Positions 35,936 to 45,277 of a stretch of DNA of 64,000 bases are shown in pieces. Made by a program: the position numbers and the translations under genes. The notes under the pieces are model-generated. The model worked only from the letters and a program-made list of their open reading frames with translations. It did no database searches and had not been told where the DNA came from. The stretch's first letter is position 1. Each line of letters begins with the position of its first letter. The stretch comes from Massilia putida (lineage in GTDB: Bacteria; Pseudomonadota; Gammaproteobacteria; Burkholderiales; Burkholderiaceae_D), in assembly GCF_001941825.1 (NCBI RefSeq), contig NZ_CP019038.1, positions 1,736,001 through 1,800,000 of the forward strand. The letters run 5' to 3'.

Positions 35936-36313
35936 TCAACGGACGCTTCTGCTCAACATAGCCCACGTCCTGTCGCAAAACCAACCTTCGGCCCAGTCGT
36001 AGTCCAGGAACCTGATGCTAATTTTCTCCAAGCTCGGCATCACTGCCTTCAAGAGCTTCTGGTCCGATAGCGGGACAGGATTGTGCCTGAGATACTCGGC
36101 AATGCATCGGTGCACTGTCCATATCTCGTTCTCGGATTGGTCGCGCTCAACCAATGCAGCCGGCACGATTCCTTGGGCTAGCAAGCCTTCAGGCTGCCTG
36201 CCGTACTGCTCGGCCGCCTCACGTGTGTCGAAAGCCGCCCACAGGTCCTTGGGCAAGAGTTTGTGGGATACGGGCAGTTGGAACCCGTACGGGCGTTTGA
36301 TGATGGTAGCCAT
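35936..36313 (-). pseudogene. Genomic-island integrase, N-terminal fragment
   Basis: The 125-codon frame starts MATIIKRPYGFQLPVSHKLL and includes FDTREAAEQYGRQPEGLLAQ, IWTVHRCIAEYLRHNPVPLS and LDYDWAEGW. This is the arm-binding/core-binding N-terminus of tyrosine integrases carried by integrative elements. The similarity ends after AEGW, and the catalytic domain with its Arg-His-Arg-Tyr residues is absent. It starts 178 bp from the tRNA-Cys 3' end and points away from it, the usual layout of an island integrase at its attachment site. Confidence 0.75.
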
Positions 36314-36391
36314 GATCCGCGCATCTTATGCCTGATGGGTGCCGCGATGGTTGATCGCCATTGAGGCACAGCTATACAAGATAAGAACTTA

Positions 36392-36444
36392 GACGGCCAG
36401 TAGGCCGTCGATGCATGTGGTACACCACAAATTCGATGTGGTGT
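36392..36444. repeat. Two inverted repeats between integrase remnant and tRNA-Cys
   Basis: GACGGCC-AGTA-GGCCGTC (36392-36409) and ACACCACA-AATTCGA-TGTGGTGT (36422-36444) are perfect stems of 7 and 8 bp. They may be integrase/excisionase sites of the former island, or termination signals of the tRNA operon, which is transcribed towards them. Confidence 0.4.
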
Positions 36445-36490
36445 GCAGACAGGCTGAACCGGTAGTGAAACGCTGCCCTACTGGAAGATT

Positions 36491-36564
36491 TGGAGGCGAG
36501 GACGGGAGTCGAACCCGTCTAGACGGCTTTGCAGGCCGCTGCATAACCGCTTTGCTACCTCGCC
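36491..36564 (-). tRNA. tRNA-Cys (GCA)
   Basis: The complement folds as a standard tRNA with acceptor stem GGCGAGG/CCTCGCC, anticodon loop CTGCAAA (anticodon GCA), T-arm GGGTTCGACTCCC and an encoded CCA. It is the last tRNA of the pgsA-proximal operon and its 3' end borders the island remnant. Confidence 0.95.
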
Positions 36565-36638
36565 GGAGGAAGACTTGACTATGCCACAGCGACCGGTTAT
36601 CTGTCGCAGCGACACGAGAAGACTGGCTTCTCTGTAAC

Positions 36639-36714
36639 TGGAGCGGGAGAAGAGTCTCGAACTCTCGACCTCAACCTTGGCAAGGTTGCGCTCTACCAAC
36701 TGAGCTACTCCCGC
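36639..36714 (-). tRNA. tRNA-Gly (GCC), copy 1
   Basis: The complement starts GCGGGAGTAGCTCAGTTGGT and has an anticodon loop containing GCC, a T-arm GAGTTCGAGACTC and an encoded CCA. All five glycine copies in this array share this sequence. Confidence 0.95.
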
Positions 36715-36742
36715 ATCGGGTACTGCTTGTTCGTGAATCACC

Positions 36743-36818
36743 TGGAGCGGGAGAAGAGTCTCGAACTCTCGACCTCAACCTTGGCAAGGTTGCGCTCTAC
36801 CAACTGAGCTACTCCCGC
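36743..36818 (-). tRNA. tRNA-Gly (GCC), copy 2
   Basis: This is an identical 76-nt copy with CCA, 28 bp from copy 1. Confidence 0.95.
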
Positions 36819-36848
36819 ATGGAGTTCATCACTGCTGCCGTAAAACAC

Positions 36849-36924
36849 TGGAGCGGGAGAAGAGTCTCGAACTCTCGACCTCAACCTTGGCAAGGTTGCG
36901 CTCTACCAACTGAGCTACTCCCGC
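36849..36924 (-). tRNA. tRNA-Gly (GCC), copy 3
   Basis: This is an identical 76-nt copy with CCA, 30 bp from copy 2. Confidence 0.95.
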
Positions 36925-36968
36925 ATGGAGTCTTACTATTACTACTGCCCCAGCCTCATCTGCATGAG

Positions 36969-37044
36969 TGGAGCGGGAGAAGAGTCTCGAACTCTCGACC
37001 TCAACCTTGGCAAGGTTGCGCTCTACCAACTGAGCTACTCCCGC
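36969..37044 (-). tRNA. tRNA-Gly (GCC), copy 4
   Basis: This is an identical 76-nt copy with CCA, 44 bp from copy 3. Confidence 0.95.
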
Positions 37045-37122
37045 GTCGCTGGAACTTGCGATTATCTCAGATTTTTGACTGCTTTCCAAGACAACCTTTT
37101 CATTACGTCGACCGGCAAACTC

Positions 37123-37198
37123 TGGAGCGGGAGAAGAGTCTCGAACTCTCGACCTCAACCTTGGCAAGGTTGCGCTCTACCAACTGAGCTACTCCCGC
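37123..37198 (-). tRNA. tRNA-Gly (GCC), copy 5
   Basis: This is an identical 76-nt copy with CCA, 78 bp from copy 4. It is the first tRNA after pgsA, 85 bp downstream of that gene's stop. Confidence 0.95.
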
Positions 37199-37283
37199 CT
37201 CGTTTCGTTTGCCGCGTTGTCGTCGCAACAGGCAGGCATTATAGAGATGCTGAGCTATGTGTCAAGGATGACCTGGAAGAAAC

Positions 37284-37868
37284 CTATACCGTGCCCGACT
37301 TTTCCTTGATCAGGGGCCAGGCGCGGCGCAGGTAGTAGAACATCGACCAGACCGTCAGCACGCCCGCGATCCATAACAGGATCTCGCCGCATTTGTGGAT
37401 GTCGAGCGCGCCGCCCCACAGCGGGTCGTGGAACAGCAGCATGGGAATGGCGACCATCTGCGCGGCCGTCTTGATCTTGCCGAGCGAGCTCACCGCCACC
37501 GATTTGCGCGCGCCGATCTCGGCCATCCATTCGCGCAGCGCCGAGATCGTGATCTCGCGGCCGATGATGATGAAGGCGATGACGGCGTTCACGCGGTCCA
37601 GCTGCACGAGCACGAGCAGCGCGCCCGCCACCATCAGCTTGTCCGCGACGGGGTCGAGGAAGGCGCCGAAGGCCGACGTCTCGTTCCAGCGCCGCGCCAG
37701 ATAGCCGTCGAACCAGTCGGTGACCGCGGCCACGATGAAGACGAGCGTCGAGGCCAGGTTGCGGTCGGTCACGTGCAGCCAGTGTTCGGGGAGGTAGTAG
37801 ACGCCAACGACCAGCGGAATGAGTGCGACGCGTAGCCAGGTCAGGAGAATCGGGATATTGAAAGGCAT
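37284..37868 (-). CDS. pgsA: CDP-diacylglycerol-glycerol-3-phosphate 3-phosphatidyltransferase
   Basis: This inner-membrane enzyme of 194 aa makes phosphatidylglycerophosphate, the committed step of phosphatidylglycerol synthesis. It has the CDP-alcohol phosphotransferase motif with all aspartates (DGYLARRWNETSAFGAFLDP then VADK) and about five hydrophobic helices. It lies downstream of uvrC and upstream of the tRNA-Gly array on the same strand, a common betaproteobacterial order. Confidence 0.95.
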   Translation of the reverse strand: MPFNIPILLTWLRVALIPLVVGVYYLPEHWLHVTDRNLASTLVFIVAAVTDWFDGYLARRWNETSAFGAFLDPVADKLMVAGALLVLVQLDRVNAVIAFIIIGREITISALREWMAEIGARKSVAVSSLGKIKTAAQMVAIPMLLFHDPLWGGALDIHKCGEILLWIAGVLTVWSMFYYLRRAWPLIKEKSGTV

Positions 37869-38006
37869 GGGTGAGGCTGATCGGTGCTGCGCTTGTTGAG
37901 TTTCGTGCGCGCTAGTCTACATGGCTCTTGCTGTTTAAACCAGTTGAGCCCTGCCGTGACGGGCCTGCGTCCATACACGGAACCGGGCCAGGGCCCGGTT
38001 CCGGTG

Positions 38007-39899
38007 TCAGTGCAGCTGCCGGTAGATCTCTTCCGCCAGCGTACTGGAGATGCCCTCCACCGACATCAGGTCCTCGACGCTCGCATCGATCACGCCGCGC
38101 AGGCCGCCAAAGCGCGCCAGCAGCTTCTGGCGGCGTTTGGCGCCGATGCCCTCGATCTCTTCCAGGCGCGACGCCTGGCGCGTCTTGGCGCGTTTGGCGC
38201 GCATGCCCGTGATGGCGAAGCGGTGCGCCTCGTCGCGGATCATCGCCACGAGCATCAGCGCGGCCGATTCCTTGCCCAGTTCCTGCGCCGGACGGCCGTC
38301 GGCGAAGATCAAGGTCTCGAGGCCCACGCGCCGTCCCTCCCCTTTTGCCACGCCGACGATGGAGGCGATGTCCAGCCCCAGCTCCGTGAAGACCTGGCGC
38401 GCCATCTCGACCTGGCCTTTGCCGCCGTCGATCAGCGCGATGTCCGGCATGACGCCCTCGCCGTTCGCCACCTTTTCGTAGCGCCGCGTGAGCACCTGGC
38501 GCATGGCGGCATAGTCGTCGCCGGGCGTGATGCCGGTGATGTTGTAGCGCCGGTATTCGCCGTTCTGCATCTGGTGGTGGTGGAACACGACGCACGACGC
38601 CTGCGTCGCTTCGCCGGCCGTGTGGCTGATGTCGAAGCATTCGATGCGCAAGGCTTCGAGATCCTCGCTGTCCAGGCCGAGCACGTCCGCCAGCGCGCGC
38701 GTGCGCGACTGCTGCGAGCCCTGTTCGGACAACAGCCGGGCCAGCGAGATCTCCGCGCCCTTCTGCGCCAGTTCCAGCCACTGGCGGCGCTGGCCCTGCG
38801 GCTGGAACACGAGGTTGATGCGATGCCCGCACTGCTCCGTCAGCGCCATCATCAGCTCGGGCTGGTCGAACTCGATGTTCAGGATGAACGTGCCCGGCAC
38901 GAACTTGTCGCCGTAGTGCTGCGCGAGGAAGGCCGCGAGCACTTCCACTTCGATGGGACATTCGTCCATCGCCTCGCCCACTTGGGTCGGGAAGTACGCG
39001 CGGTCGCCCAGGTGGCGGCCGCCGCGCACCATCGCGAGGTTGACGCAGGCGCGGCCGCCCTGCACGACGACGGCGATGATGTCGACGTCGGCATCGCCCG
39101 TCGTTTCCATGCTCTGCTGGTGCAGCACGCGCGACAGCGCCTGGATCTGGTTGCGCACGCTGGCCGCCTGCTCGAACTTCAAGTCCTCGGCATACGCGAG
39201 CATCTTCTTTTCGAGTTCTTCCAGCACCTCGGTCTGGCGTCCGCGCAGGAATTTGGCCGCATTGTCGACGTCGCGCTTGTAGTCTTCCGGTGCGATCAGG
39301 TCGACGCACGGGCCGCTGCAGCGCCCGATCTGGTGCAGCAGGCAGGGCCGCGTGCGGTTCGCGAAGACGCTGTCCTCGCACGTGCGCAACATGAACACCT
39401 TTTGCAGCAGCTGCATGGATTCCTTCACGGCCCATGCGCTCGGAAACGGCCCGAAGTACTGGTTCTTCTTGTCCAGCGCGCCGCGATAATAGGCCATGCG
39501 CGGATAATCGCCGCTCGTCAGCTTCAGGTACGGATACGATTTATCGTCGCGGAACAGGATGTTGTAGCGCGGCTTGAGACTCTTGATCAGGTTGTTTTCC
39601 AGGATCAGGGCCTCGGCCTCGCTGTGCGTCACCGTCGTTTCCAGGCGCGCGATCTGCGACACCATCATCGCGATGCGCGGGCTCGACAACGTCTTCTGGA
39701 AATAGCTGGACACGCGCTTCTTGAGGTTGCGCGCCTTGCCGACGTACAGGACCCTGTCCTCGGCGTCGAAATAGCGATACACGCCCGGCAGGTCGGGCAG
39801 CTTGGCCACCGTCGCCAGGACTTGTTCGCGCGCCTCTTCGCTGGGGCGCACGGGGGATTCCGCATCCTTCGTCATCGTCGCGATCAATTCCTCTTTCAT
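38007..39899 (-). CDS. uvrC: Excinuclease ABC subunit C
   Basis: This nucleotide-excision-repair nuclease of about 630 aa makes the 3' and 5' incisions with UvrB. The GIY-YIG domain starts at [20 protein letters not shown]. The UvrB-interacting UVR segment ([20 protein letters not shown]) is central. The RNase H-like domain has [19 protein letters not shown] and LIDGGKGQV, and a C-terminal helix-hairpin-helix pair ends the protein ([25 protein letters not shown]). The ATG at 39899 is conservative; a GTG at 40004 would add 35 basic, proline-rich residues. Confidence 0.93.
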   Translation of the reverse strand: MKEELIATMTKDAESPVRPSEEAREQVLATVAKLPDLPGVYRYFDAEDRVLYVGKARNLKKRVSSYFQKTLSSPRIAMMVSQIARLETTVTHSEAEALILENNLIKSLKPRYNILFRDDKSYPYLKLTSGDYPRMAYYRGALDKKNQYFGPFPSAWAVKESMQLLQKVFMLRTCEDSVFANRTRPCLLHQIGRCSGPCVDLIAPEDYKRDVDNAAKFLRGRQTEVLEELEKKMLAYAEDLKFEQAASVRNQIQALSRVLHQQSMETTGDADVDIIAVVVQGGRACVNLAMVRGGRHLGDRAYFPTQVGEAMDECPIEVEVLAAFLAQHYGDKFVPGTFILNIEFDQPELMMALTEQCGHRINLVFQPQGQRRQWLELAQKGAEISLARLLSEQGSQQSRTRALADVLGLDSEDLEALRIECFDISHTAGEATQASCVVFHHHQMQNGEYRRYNITGITPGDDYAAMRQVLTRRYEKVANGEGVMPDIALIDGGKGQVEMARQVFTELGLDIASIVGVAKGEGRRVGLETLIFADGRPAQELGKESAALMLVAMIRDEAHRFAITGMRAKRAKTRQASRLEEIEGIGAKRRQKLLARFGGLRGVIDASVEDLMSVEGISSTLAEEIYRQLH

Positions 39900-40018
39900 G
39901 GCTTGCCACGCATCCGGACGGGCGCGCGGTGCTCTTACCGGGGCCGGCTGCGGCTTGCGCCGCGGGACCTTTGGCCGCGCGGGTACTACGACTTCGTCTT
40001 TCACTTCCACCGCACCTG

Positions 40019-40432
40019 CTATGCAGCGGACGCTCCTTCGGGGGCCTGGGTGACGATGACGAACGCGACGCCGTAATCGGCTTCGTCGCTGATCGTCACC
40101 TGGGCCGTGAGCCGGTGCGTCCGCATGAATTCTTCGAGCGCCCCGCTGCATACGATGACCGGCCTGCCGCTCGGGGCGTTGAGCATCTGGGCCGAGCGCC
40201 ACGTCATGGGCATGCGCATGCCCATGCCGATGGCTTTCGAGAACGCCTCCTTGGCCGAGAACCGCGTGGCCAGGAAGCGCAGCCCCCGCACCTCGTTCTT
40301 GGCGCGGCGGGCGTGGTATTTGACGAGTTCCTCGGGGCCGAGGATTTTTTCGGCGAAGCGTTCGCCGCTGCGCTTGAGCGCTGCCTCGACGCGCGAGATC
40401 TGGACGATGTCCGTGCCGATCCCGTAGATCAT
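40019..40432 (-). CDS. acpS: Holo-[acyl-carrier-protein] synthase
   Basis: This 137-residue enzyme transfers 4'-phosphopantetheine from CoA to the serine of AcpP. The metal/CoA site [14 protein letters not shown] and the segment [20 protein letters not shown] are both present. Its start ATG shares one base with the pdxJ stop (TGATG), so the two are coupled. Confidence 0.95.
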   Translation of the reverse strand: MIYGIGTDIVQISRVEAALKRSGERFAEKILGPEELVKYHARRAKNEVRGLRFLATRFSAKEAFSKAIGMGMRMPMTWRSAQMLNAPSGRPVIVCSGALEEFMRTHRLTAQVTISDEADYGVAFVIVTQAPEGASAA

Positions 40433-41214
40433 CACTGCCCCGTCTTGGTGGCGTACGAGACGCCCAGGCGCGCGGCGACCATGATCGCCTTCATCTCGCG
40501 CACGGCGTTTTCGAAACCCGCGAACAACGCGTGCGCGACGATCGCGTGGCCGATGTTCAGTTCGTGGATCTCCGGGATCGCCGCGATCGGCTGCACGTTC
40601 GTGTAATGCAGGCCGTGGCCCGCATTCACGCGCAGGCCGTGCTGCACGCCGGCGCGCACGCCCTGCTTGACGCGTGCCAGCTCGCGGGCCAGTTCTTCCG
40701 GGCTTTCCGCCTCGGCGTAGCGGCCCGTGTGCAGTTCGATGACGGGCGCACCGACGGCCGCCGCGGCCGCGATCTGCTGCTCGTCCGCGTCGATGAACAG
40801 CGACACGCGGATGCCCTCGCCTTTCAATTGACGGATCGCGGCCTCCACTTCCTTCTGGTAGCGGATCACGTCCAGGCCGCCTTCCGTCGTCACTTCTTCG
40901 CGGCGCTCGGGCACGAGGCACACGTCCTGCGGCTTCACCTTGCACGCGAAGTCGATCATCTCCTGCGTGACGGCCGCTTCCAGGTTCATGCGCGTCGCCA
41001 GCTGCGGGCGGATGGCGAGGACGTCGGCGTCCTTGATGTGGCGGCGGTCTTCGCGCAGGTGCAGGGTGATCACGTCGGCGCCCGCCTGCTCGGCCAGCAG
41101 CGCGGCGCGCAGCGGGTCGGGATAGACGGTGCCGCGCGCATTGCGGACGGTGGCGATGTGGTCGATGTTCACGCCCAGGTCGATCACCTGGCCGGCGGGT
41201 TGCAGGAAGCTCAT
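40432..41214 (-). CDS. pdxJ: Pyridoxine 5'-phosphate synthase
   Basis: This 260-residue TIM-barrel enzyme condenses 1-deoxyxylulose 5-phosphate with 3-amino-2-oxopropyl phosphate to form pyridoxine phosphate. [55 protein letters not shown] and [13 protein letters not shown] are the conserved active-site segments. It lies between recO and acpS, as in the classical betaproteobacterial operon. Confidence 0.96.
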   Translation of the reverse strand: MSFLQPAGQVIDLGVNIDHIATVRNARGTVYPDPLRAALLAEQAGADVITLHLREDRRHIKDADVLAIRPQLATRMNLEAAVTQEMIDFACKVKPQDVCLVPERREEVTTEGGLDVIRYQKEVEAAIRQLKGEGIRVSLFIDADEQQIAAAAAVGAPVIELHTGRYAEAESPEELARELARVKQGVRAGVQHGLRVNAGHGLHYTNVQPIAAIPEIHELNIGHAIVAHALFAGFENAVREMKAIMVAARLGVSYATKTGQ

Positions 41215-41231
41215 GGTCGTAGTCTTTATTC

Positions 41232-42068
41232 TTAAAGCTGCATCAGGTCGATCAAAATCTGGCGCGTGTTCAGCGGCGCGCCTCCCAGGTGATAGGCCAG
41301 CAGGAAGCGCATCAGCTGCTTGCTCTGCGCCTGCGTCTGCGGGTCGGCATACTGTTCGCGCTCCATGTCGATCAGCGTACGTCCCGACACGACCGGCCAC
41401 GATTCCACGGCCGCCGCGGTGCGCGCGCCGCGCTCCGGATCGACGACGTACAGGCCGTCCGGCTCGACGGGCGCGCGCGTCGTCGTGCAGCGCGTGAGGT
41501 CGGCGGCGACGCCGGTCTCTTTAAGTAAGGCCCGTTCGAATTTTCGCAAGGCGATCGGCGCCGGTTCGCCGTGCGCCAGTTCGTTCAGGGTCGACACGTA
41601 GTGGTTGAACAGCGCGGGATGCGCATCGTCGCGCGCCAGCAGTTTCACCAACAATTCATTGAGATAAAAGCCGCACAGCAGCGCCGTCTTTTCGATCGGC
41701 AGCATGCCGCCGACCCATTCGGCGTCGATCAAGGTGCGCAGTTCCGACTTGCCGGAAAACGAGACGGACAGCGGTTGAAACGTCTGCAGCACGCCCCGCA
41801 GTTTCGAATGCGGCCGCTTCGCGCCCTTCGCGACGACGCCGATGCGGCCGTGGTCGCGCGTAAACATGTCGACGATAAGGCTCGTTTCCTTGTACGGATA
41901 GCTGTGCAGCACGAAGGCGGGCTGGCCGGCAATCCGGTGGCCGGTCACGCGGCCTTCGCGCGCGGGCGCGCGGCGCTTCGCACTGGCCGGTGCCGCATGC
42001 GGGGCATGCGGCACGGTTGCATGCGCGTCGTTATCGTTGTCGATGTGTTCGTCGTCGCGGCTGGGCAT
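41232..42068 (-). CDS. recO: DNA repair protein RecO
   Basis: This recombination mediator loads RecA onto SSB-covered DNA with RecR. The 278 residues contain the OB-fold start ([20 protein letters not shown]), [20 protein letters not shown] and the helical C-terminal domain. The first 40 or so residues are a charged, His/Ala-rich extension ([20 protein letters not shown]) absent from typical RecO. A GTG at residue 41 could be the real start, or the tail may be genuine. It lies 21 bp after era. Confidence 0.9.
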   Translation of the reverse strand: MPSRDDEHIDNDNDAHATVPHAPHAAPASAKRRAPAREGRVTGHRIAGQPAFVLHSYPYKETSLIVDMFTRDHGRIGVVAKGAKRPHSKLRGVLQTFQPLSVSFSGKSELRTLIDAEWVGGMLPIEKTALLCGFYLNELLVKLLARDDAHPALFNHYVSTLNELAHGEPAPIALRKFERALLKETGVAADLTRCTTTRAPVEPDGLYVVDPERGARTAAAVESWPVVSGRTLIDMEREQYADPQTQAQSKQLMRFLLAYHLGGAPLNTRQILIDLMQL

Positions 42069-42089
42069 GCGGGCTATCTTACCCCGGCT

Positions 42090-43022
42090 TCACTCGTAGC
42101 CGTAAGCACGCAGGCCCGCTTCATTGTCGGCCCAGCCGGATTTTACCTTGACCCAGATTTCCAGGTAGACCGGACCGCCGAACAGTTTTTCCATATCGAG
42201 GCGGGATTGCGTCGAAATCTCTTTCAAACGCGCGCCCTTGTTACCGATGATCATGGACTTGTGCGTGTCGCGCTCGACGAGGATGGCGGCGAAGATGCGG
42301 CGCAGGTTGCCTTCCTGCTGGAATTGTTCGATCAGCACGGTGCTCGTGTACGGCAGCTCGTCGCCCAGCAGGCGGAAGACTTTTTCGCGCACGATCTCGG
42401 CCGCGAGGAATTTCTCGCTGCGGTCCGTGATGTCGTCCGGGCCGAAGACCGGCGGATTTTCCGGCAGGTGGCGCTTGATCTCGCCTTCCAGCGCGTCGAC
42501 CTGGAAGCGGAGCTTCGCCGACACCGGCACGATCGCCGTGAAATCGCGCAGGCCGGCCACCTTCGCCGCGAACGGCATCAGTTCGGCCTTGTCCTTCATG
42601 CGGTCGGACTTGTTGATGACGAGGATGACGGGCACGTTCTTCGGCAGCAGATCCAGCACTTGCTGGTCGGCCGGACCGAACGTTCCCGCCTCGACGAGGA
42701 ACAGGATCACATCGGATGCCGTCAGCGTGTTCGACACGGTCTTGTTGAGCGTCTTGTTCAGCGCGTTCGCGTGGCGGGTCTGGAAGCCCGGCGTGTCGAC
42801 GTAGATGAACTGGGCGTCGTCACGGGTCTGGATGCCCGTGATGCGGTGGCGCGTCGTCTGCGCCTTGCGCGACGTGATCGACACCTTGGCACCGATCAGC
42901 ACGTTCATGAGCGTCGACTTGCCCACGTTCGGACGGCCGACGATGGCGATGTAGCCGCAGCGGAAGCCTTCCGGGGCCGCGCCTGCCTCGTTGGTGTCGT
43001 TGGGGGTAGTTTCCATGTTCAT
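42090..43022 (-). CDS. era: GTPase Era
   Basis: This essential 310-residue GTPase binds 16S rRNA during 30S maturation. It has G1 [10 protein letters not shown]3 DTPGFQ, G4 NKSD and G5 SAK, followed by a C-terminal KH domain with [20 protein letters not shown]. The ATG at 43022 overlaps the rnc stop (ATGA), giving coupled translation with RNase III. Confidence 0.96.
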   Translation of the reverse strand: MNMETTPNDTNEAGAAPEGFRCGYIAIVGRPNVGKSTLMNVLIGAKVSITSRKAQTTRHRITGIQTRDDAQFIYVDTPGFQTRHANALNKTLNKTVSNTLTASDVILFLVEAGTFGPADQQVLDLLPKNVPVILVINKSDRMKDKAELMPFAAKVAGLRDFTAIVPVSAKLRFQVDALEGEIKRHLPENPPVFGPDDITDRSEKFLAAEIVREKVFRLLGDELPYTSTVLIEQFQQEGNLRRIFAAILVERDTHKSMIIGNKGARLKEISTQSRLDMEKLFGGPVYLEIWVKVKSGWADNEAGLRAYGYE

Positions 43023-43852
43023 GCTGGCGTGTTTCCTGACTGGTGTTGCTGTGATGGTTTCTGCTGCGACTGCGGCTCTTCGGCCTGCACCGTCAGCTCG
43101 CTCTGGTCGGTGGCGATGCCCGCCAGCTTGAGCTGGGCGGAGCGGGGCCGCGACTTGCGCGCCGTCGACGGGCTCTTCTGCAGCAGCTGCTCGGCCGTTT
43201 CCAGCGCGAGCCGCGCGGCGGCCTGCTCGCCCGCGCGGCGGCTGCCGCCGCGGCCGAACACCTGGATGCCGAGTTTCGGCACGAGGCATTCGATTTCGAA
43301 TTCCTGGCTGTGCGCGGCACCGTGTGTCGCGACGACGTTGTACGTGGGCAGCGAGATCTTTTTACTCTGCAAGAATTCCTGCAGCAGGGTCTTGGCGTCC
43401 TTGCCGAGCGTGCGCGGGTCGACGGAATCGAGCAGCGGGATGTAGAACGCACGGATCGCGTCGCGCGCGGCATCGAAGCCGCTGTCGAGGAAGATCGCGC
43501 CCAATAACGCTTCCAGCGTATCGGCCAGGATCGACGGGCGCCGGAAGCCGCCGGATTTCAGCTCGCCCTCGCCCAGGCGCAGGAATTGCGACAATTCCAG
43601 CTTCTGCGCGATCTCGAACAGCGATTGCTGCTTGACGAGGTTGGCGCGCAGGCGCGACAGATCGCCTTCGGCCAGGTTGTTGAAACGTTCGTACAGGATG
43701 GAGGCGACGACGCAGTTCAGGATCGAGTCGCCGAGGAACTCCAGGCGCTCGTTATGCACACTGCTGTGGCTACGGTGGGTCAGCGCCTGTTGCAGCAGGC
43801 CGGGGTCCCGGAACGTATAGCCTAGGCGGGTTTGCAATAACTGAAGATTCAT
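43019..43852 (-). CDS. rnc: Ribonuclease III
   Basis: This double-strand-specific RNase processes rRNA and mRNA. The catalytic signature [17 protein letters not shown] and the second acidic site [15 protein letters not shown] are intact, and a dsRNA-binding domain follows ([38 protein letters not shown]). At 277 aa it is about 50 residues longer than the E. coli enzyme because of a Gln/Ser/Pro-rich tail that looks disordered. Confidence 0.95.
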   Translation of the reverse strand: MNLQLLQTRLGYTFRDPGLLQQALTHRSHSSVHNERLEFLGDSILNCVVASILYERFNNLAEGDLSRLRANLVKQQSLFEIAQKLELSQFLRLGEGELKSGGFRRPSILADTLEALLGAIFLDSGFDAARDAIRAFYIPLLDSVDPRTLGKDAKTLLQEFLQSKKISLPTYNVVATHGAAHSQEFEIECLVPKLGIQVFGRGGSRRAGEQAAARLALETAEQLLQKSPSTARKSRPRSAQLKLAGIATDQSELTVQAEEPQSQQKPSQQHQSGNTPA

Positions 43853-43912
43853 TGTCGTACCAATCTAATGGGCCGGCTGCGCGCCGATCCCATCGCGCGC
43901 CCTCCCGGCGTA

Positions 43913-44326
43913 TTACTTATCGGCCTTATCGGCCTTGGCGGCGACGACGCCGCTCGGGTCGGTGGTGCCGGCAAAGTCGAACAGCAGGCTGACGTTGCCC
44001 GCCAGCGGAACCTTCTTCTCGTACGCGAAGCTGATTTCGGTATCCCCGCCGTCGCGCGTGATCACCAGGTCGCGCCCGGCGATGGCGTTGACGTCGTTGA
44101 CACCCGCATTCTTGTCGAACGCCTGCTGGATCTCGCGCACGCTGCCGCTGCCGGCATCCGCCTTCGCCTTGACGATCGAACTCTTGACCGCCTTGTACTC
44201 GAGGAAAGCCGGGGTCACCTTGATAGCCACCAGCGCCAGCGTACCCAGCACGATCAACACGACGATCAGGCCCGACAGCGAGACACCGCTCTCCGCGCCG
44301 ATCCGATACCGCTTGCCACCTTTCAT
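43913..44326 (-). CDS. DUF4845 membrane-anchored protein
   Basis: This small protein of 137 aa has one N-terminal membrane helix (GVSLSGLIVVLIVLGTLALV) resembling a type IV pilin-like anchor. A short periplasmic domain (VTPAFLEYKAVKSSIVKAK) follows. Proteins of this family occupy the position between lepB and rnc in many beta- and gammaproteobacteria; their role is unknown. GGAGG precedes the ATG at 44326, so the upstream GTG at 44338 is less likely. Confidence 0.85.
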   Translation of the reverse strand: MKGGKRYRIGAESGVSLSGLIVVLIVLGTLALVAIKVTPAFLEYKAVKSSIVKAKADAGSGSVREIQQAFDKNAGVNDVNAIAGRDLVITRDGGDTEISFAYEKKVPLAGNVSLLFDFAGTTDPSGVVAAKADKADK

Positions 44327-44345
44327 CTCACCCTCCACGTCCGGC

Positions 44346-45260
44346 TTAGTGGATACCGCCGATGCGCTTCAGGTTGCTGAAGTTCATCCAAACAAACACA
44401 GCCTTGCCGACGATGTTCTTGTCCGGCACGAAGCCCCAGTAGCGGCTGTCTGCGCTGTTGTCGCGGTTATCGCCCATCATGAAATAATTGCCTTCCGGTA
44501 CGATACAGGTAAATCCATCGTAGGAATAGGTGCAATTTTCGTGATGGGGAAACTCCTCCACGGCGCTCAGGTTGATCGTGCGCGCGCCGTCCATGTTCAG
44601 GATGCGGTGCGGGACGTTCGGCAGCTTTTCCAGGAATTGCTTGTGGTAAACCGGGCGCTCGTCGTCCAGGTAATCGTCCATCGGCTGGTACTCGACCGGC
44701 CGGCCGTTGATCGTCAGGCGCTTGTTCTCGTAAGTGATTTTATCACCCGGCACGCCGATGACGCGCTTGATGTAGTCCTGGCTCGGATCCTTGGGGTATT
44801 TGAACACCATGACGTCGCCGCGCTGCGGATCGCCGACCTGGATTATCTTTTTGTTAATCACCGGCAGGCGGATGCCGTAATCGAACTTGTTCACGAGGAT
44901 CAGGTCGCCCACGAGCAAGGTCGGCACCATCGACGACGACGGGATCTTGAACGGCTCGAACAGGAAAGAGCGCATCACGAACACGAGCGCAATCACGGGG
45001 AAGAAGCTGCCGGAATATTCGACCCACGTCGGCTGCCGCAGGATCGACGCTTCCAGCACGGCGCGGTTGCCGTTGTCCACCTTGATGCCGTCGGCCGTCA
45101 GCTTGGCGTGGCGCGCGTCGTACTCGGCCAGCGCGGCGTCCGCCCTGGCGCGGCGCTGCTTGGCCAGCACGAACACATCCAGGCACCAGATGACGCCCGT
45201 GATCACCATGGCCACGAACAGGATTAATGCAAAATTACCGAGGATCGGTTGCAGATTCAT
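44346..45260 (-). CDS. lepB: Signal peptidase I
   Basis: This inner-membrane Ser/Lys protease removes signal peptides. Two N-terminal helices are followed by the catalytic serine in IPSSSMVPTLLVGD and the general-base lysine in DYIKRVIGVPGD, with the late motif GDNRDNSADSRYWGFVP. The 304-residue length is normal. It is encoded directly after lepA (17-bp gap), the usual lepA-lepB pair. Confidence 0.96.
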   Translation of the reverse strand: MNLQPILGNFALILFVAMVITGVIWCLDVFVLAKQRRARADAALAEYDARHAKLTADGIKVDNGNRAVLEASILRQPTWVEYSGSFFPVIALVFVMRSFLFEPFKIPSSSMVPTLLVGDLILVNKFDYGIRLPVINKKIIQVGDPQRGDVMVFKYPKDPSQDYIKRVIGVPGDKITYENKRLTINGRPVEYQPMDDYLDDERPVYHKQFLEKLPNVPHRILNMDGARTINLSAVEEFPHHENCTYSYDGFTCIVPEGNYFMMGDNRDNSADSRYWGFVPDKNIVGKAVFVWMNFSNLKRIGGIH

Positions 45261-45277
45261 CGCTTCTTGCTCTTCCC

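Noticed and set aside
36639..37198. Regular direct repeats with short variable spacers, CRISPR-like at first sight
   Set aside because: The repeat unit is 76 nt and folds as tRNA-Gly with a GCC anticodon and CCA end. There is no cas gene and the spacers vary in length.
37884..40076. Long open frame (730 codons) on the plus strand
   Set aside because: It is fully antisense to uvrC and acpS and rich in Arg/Ala/His/Gln, the typical composition of high-GC antisense frames, with no ribosome site or domain.
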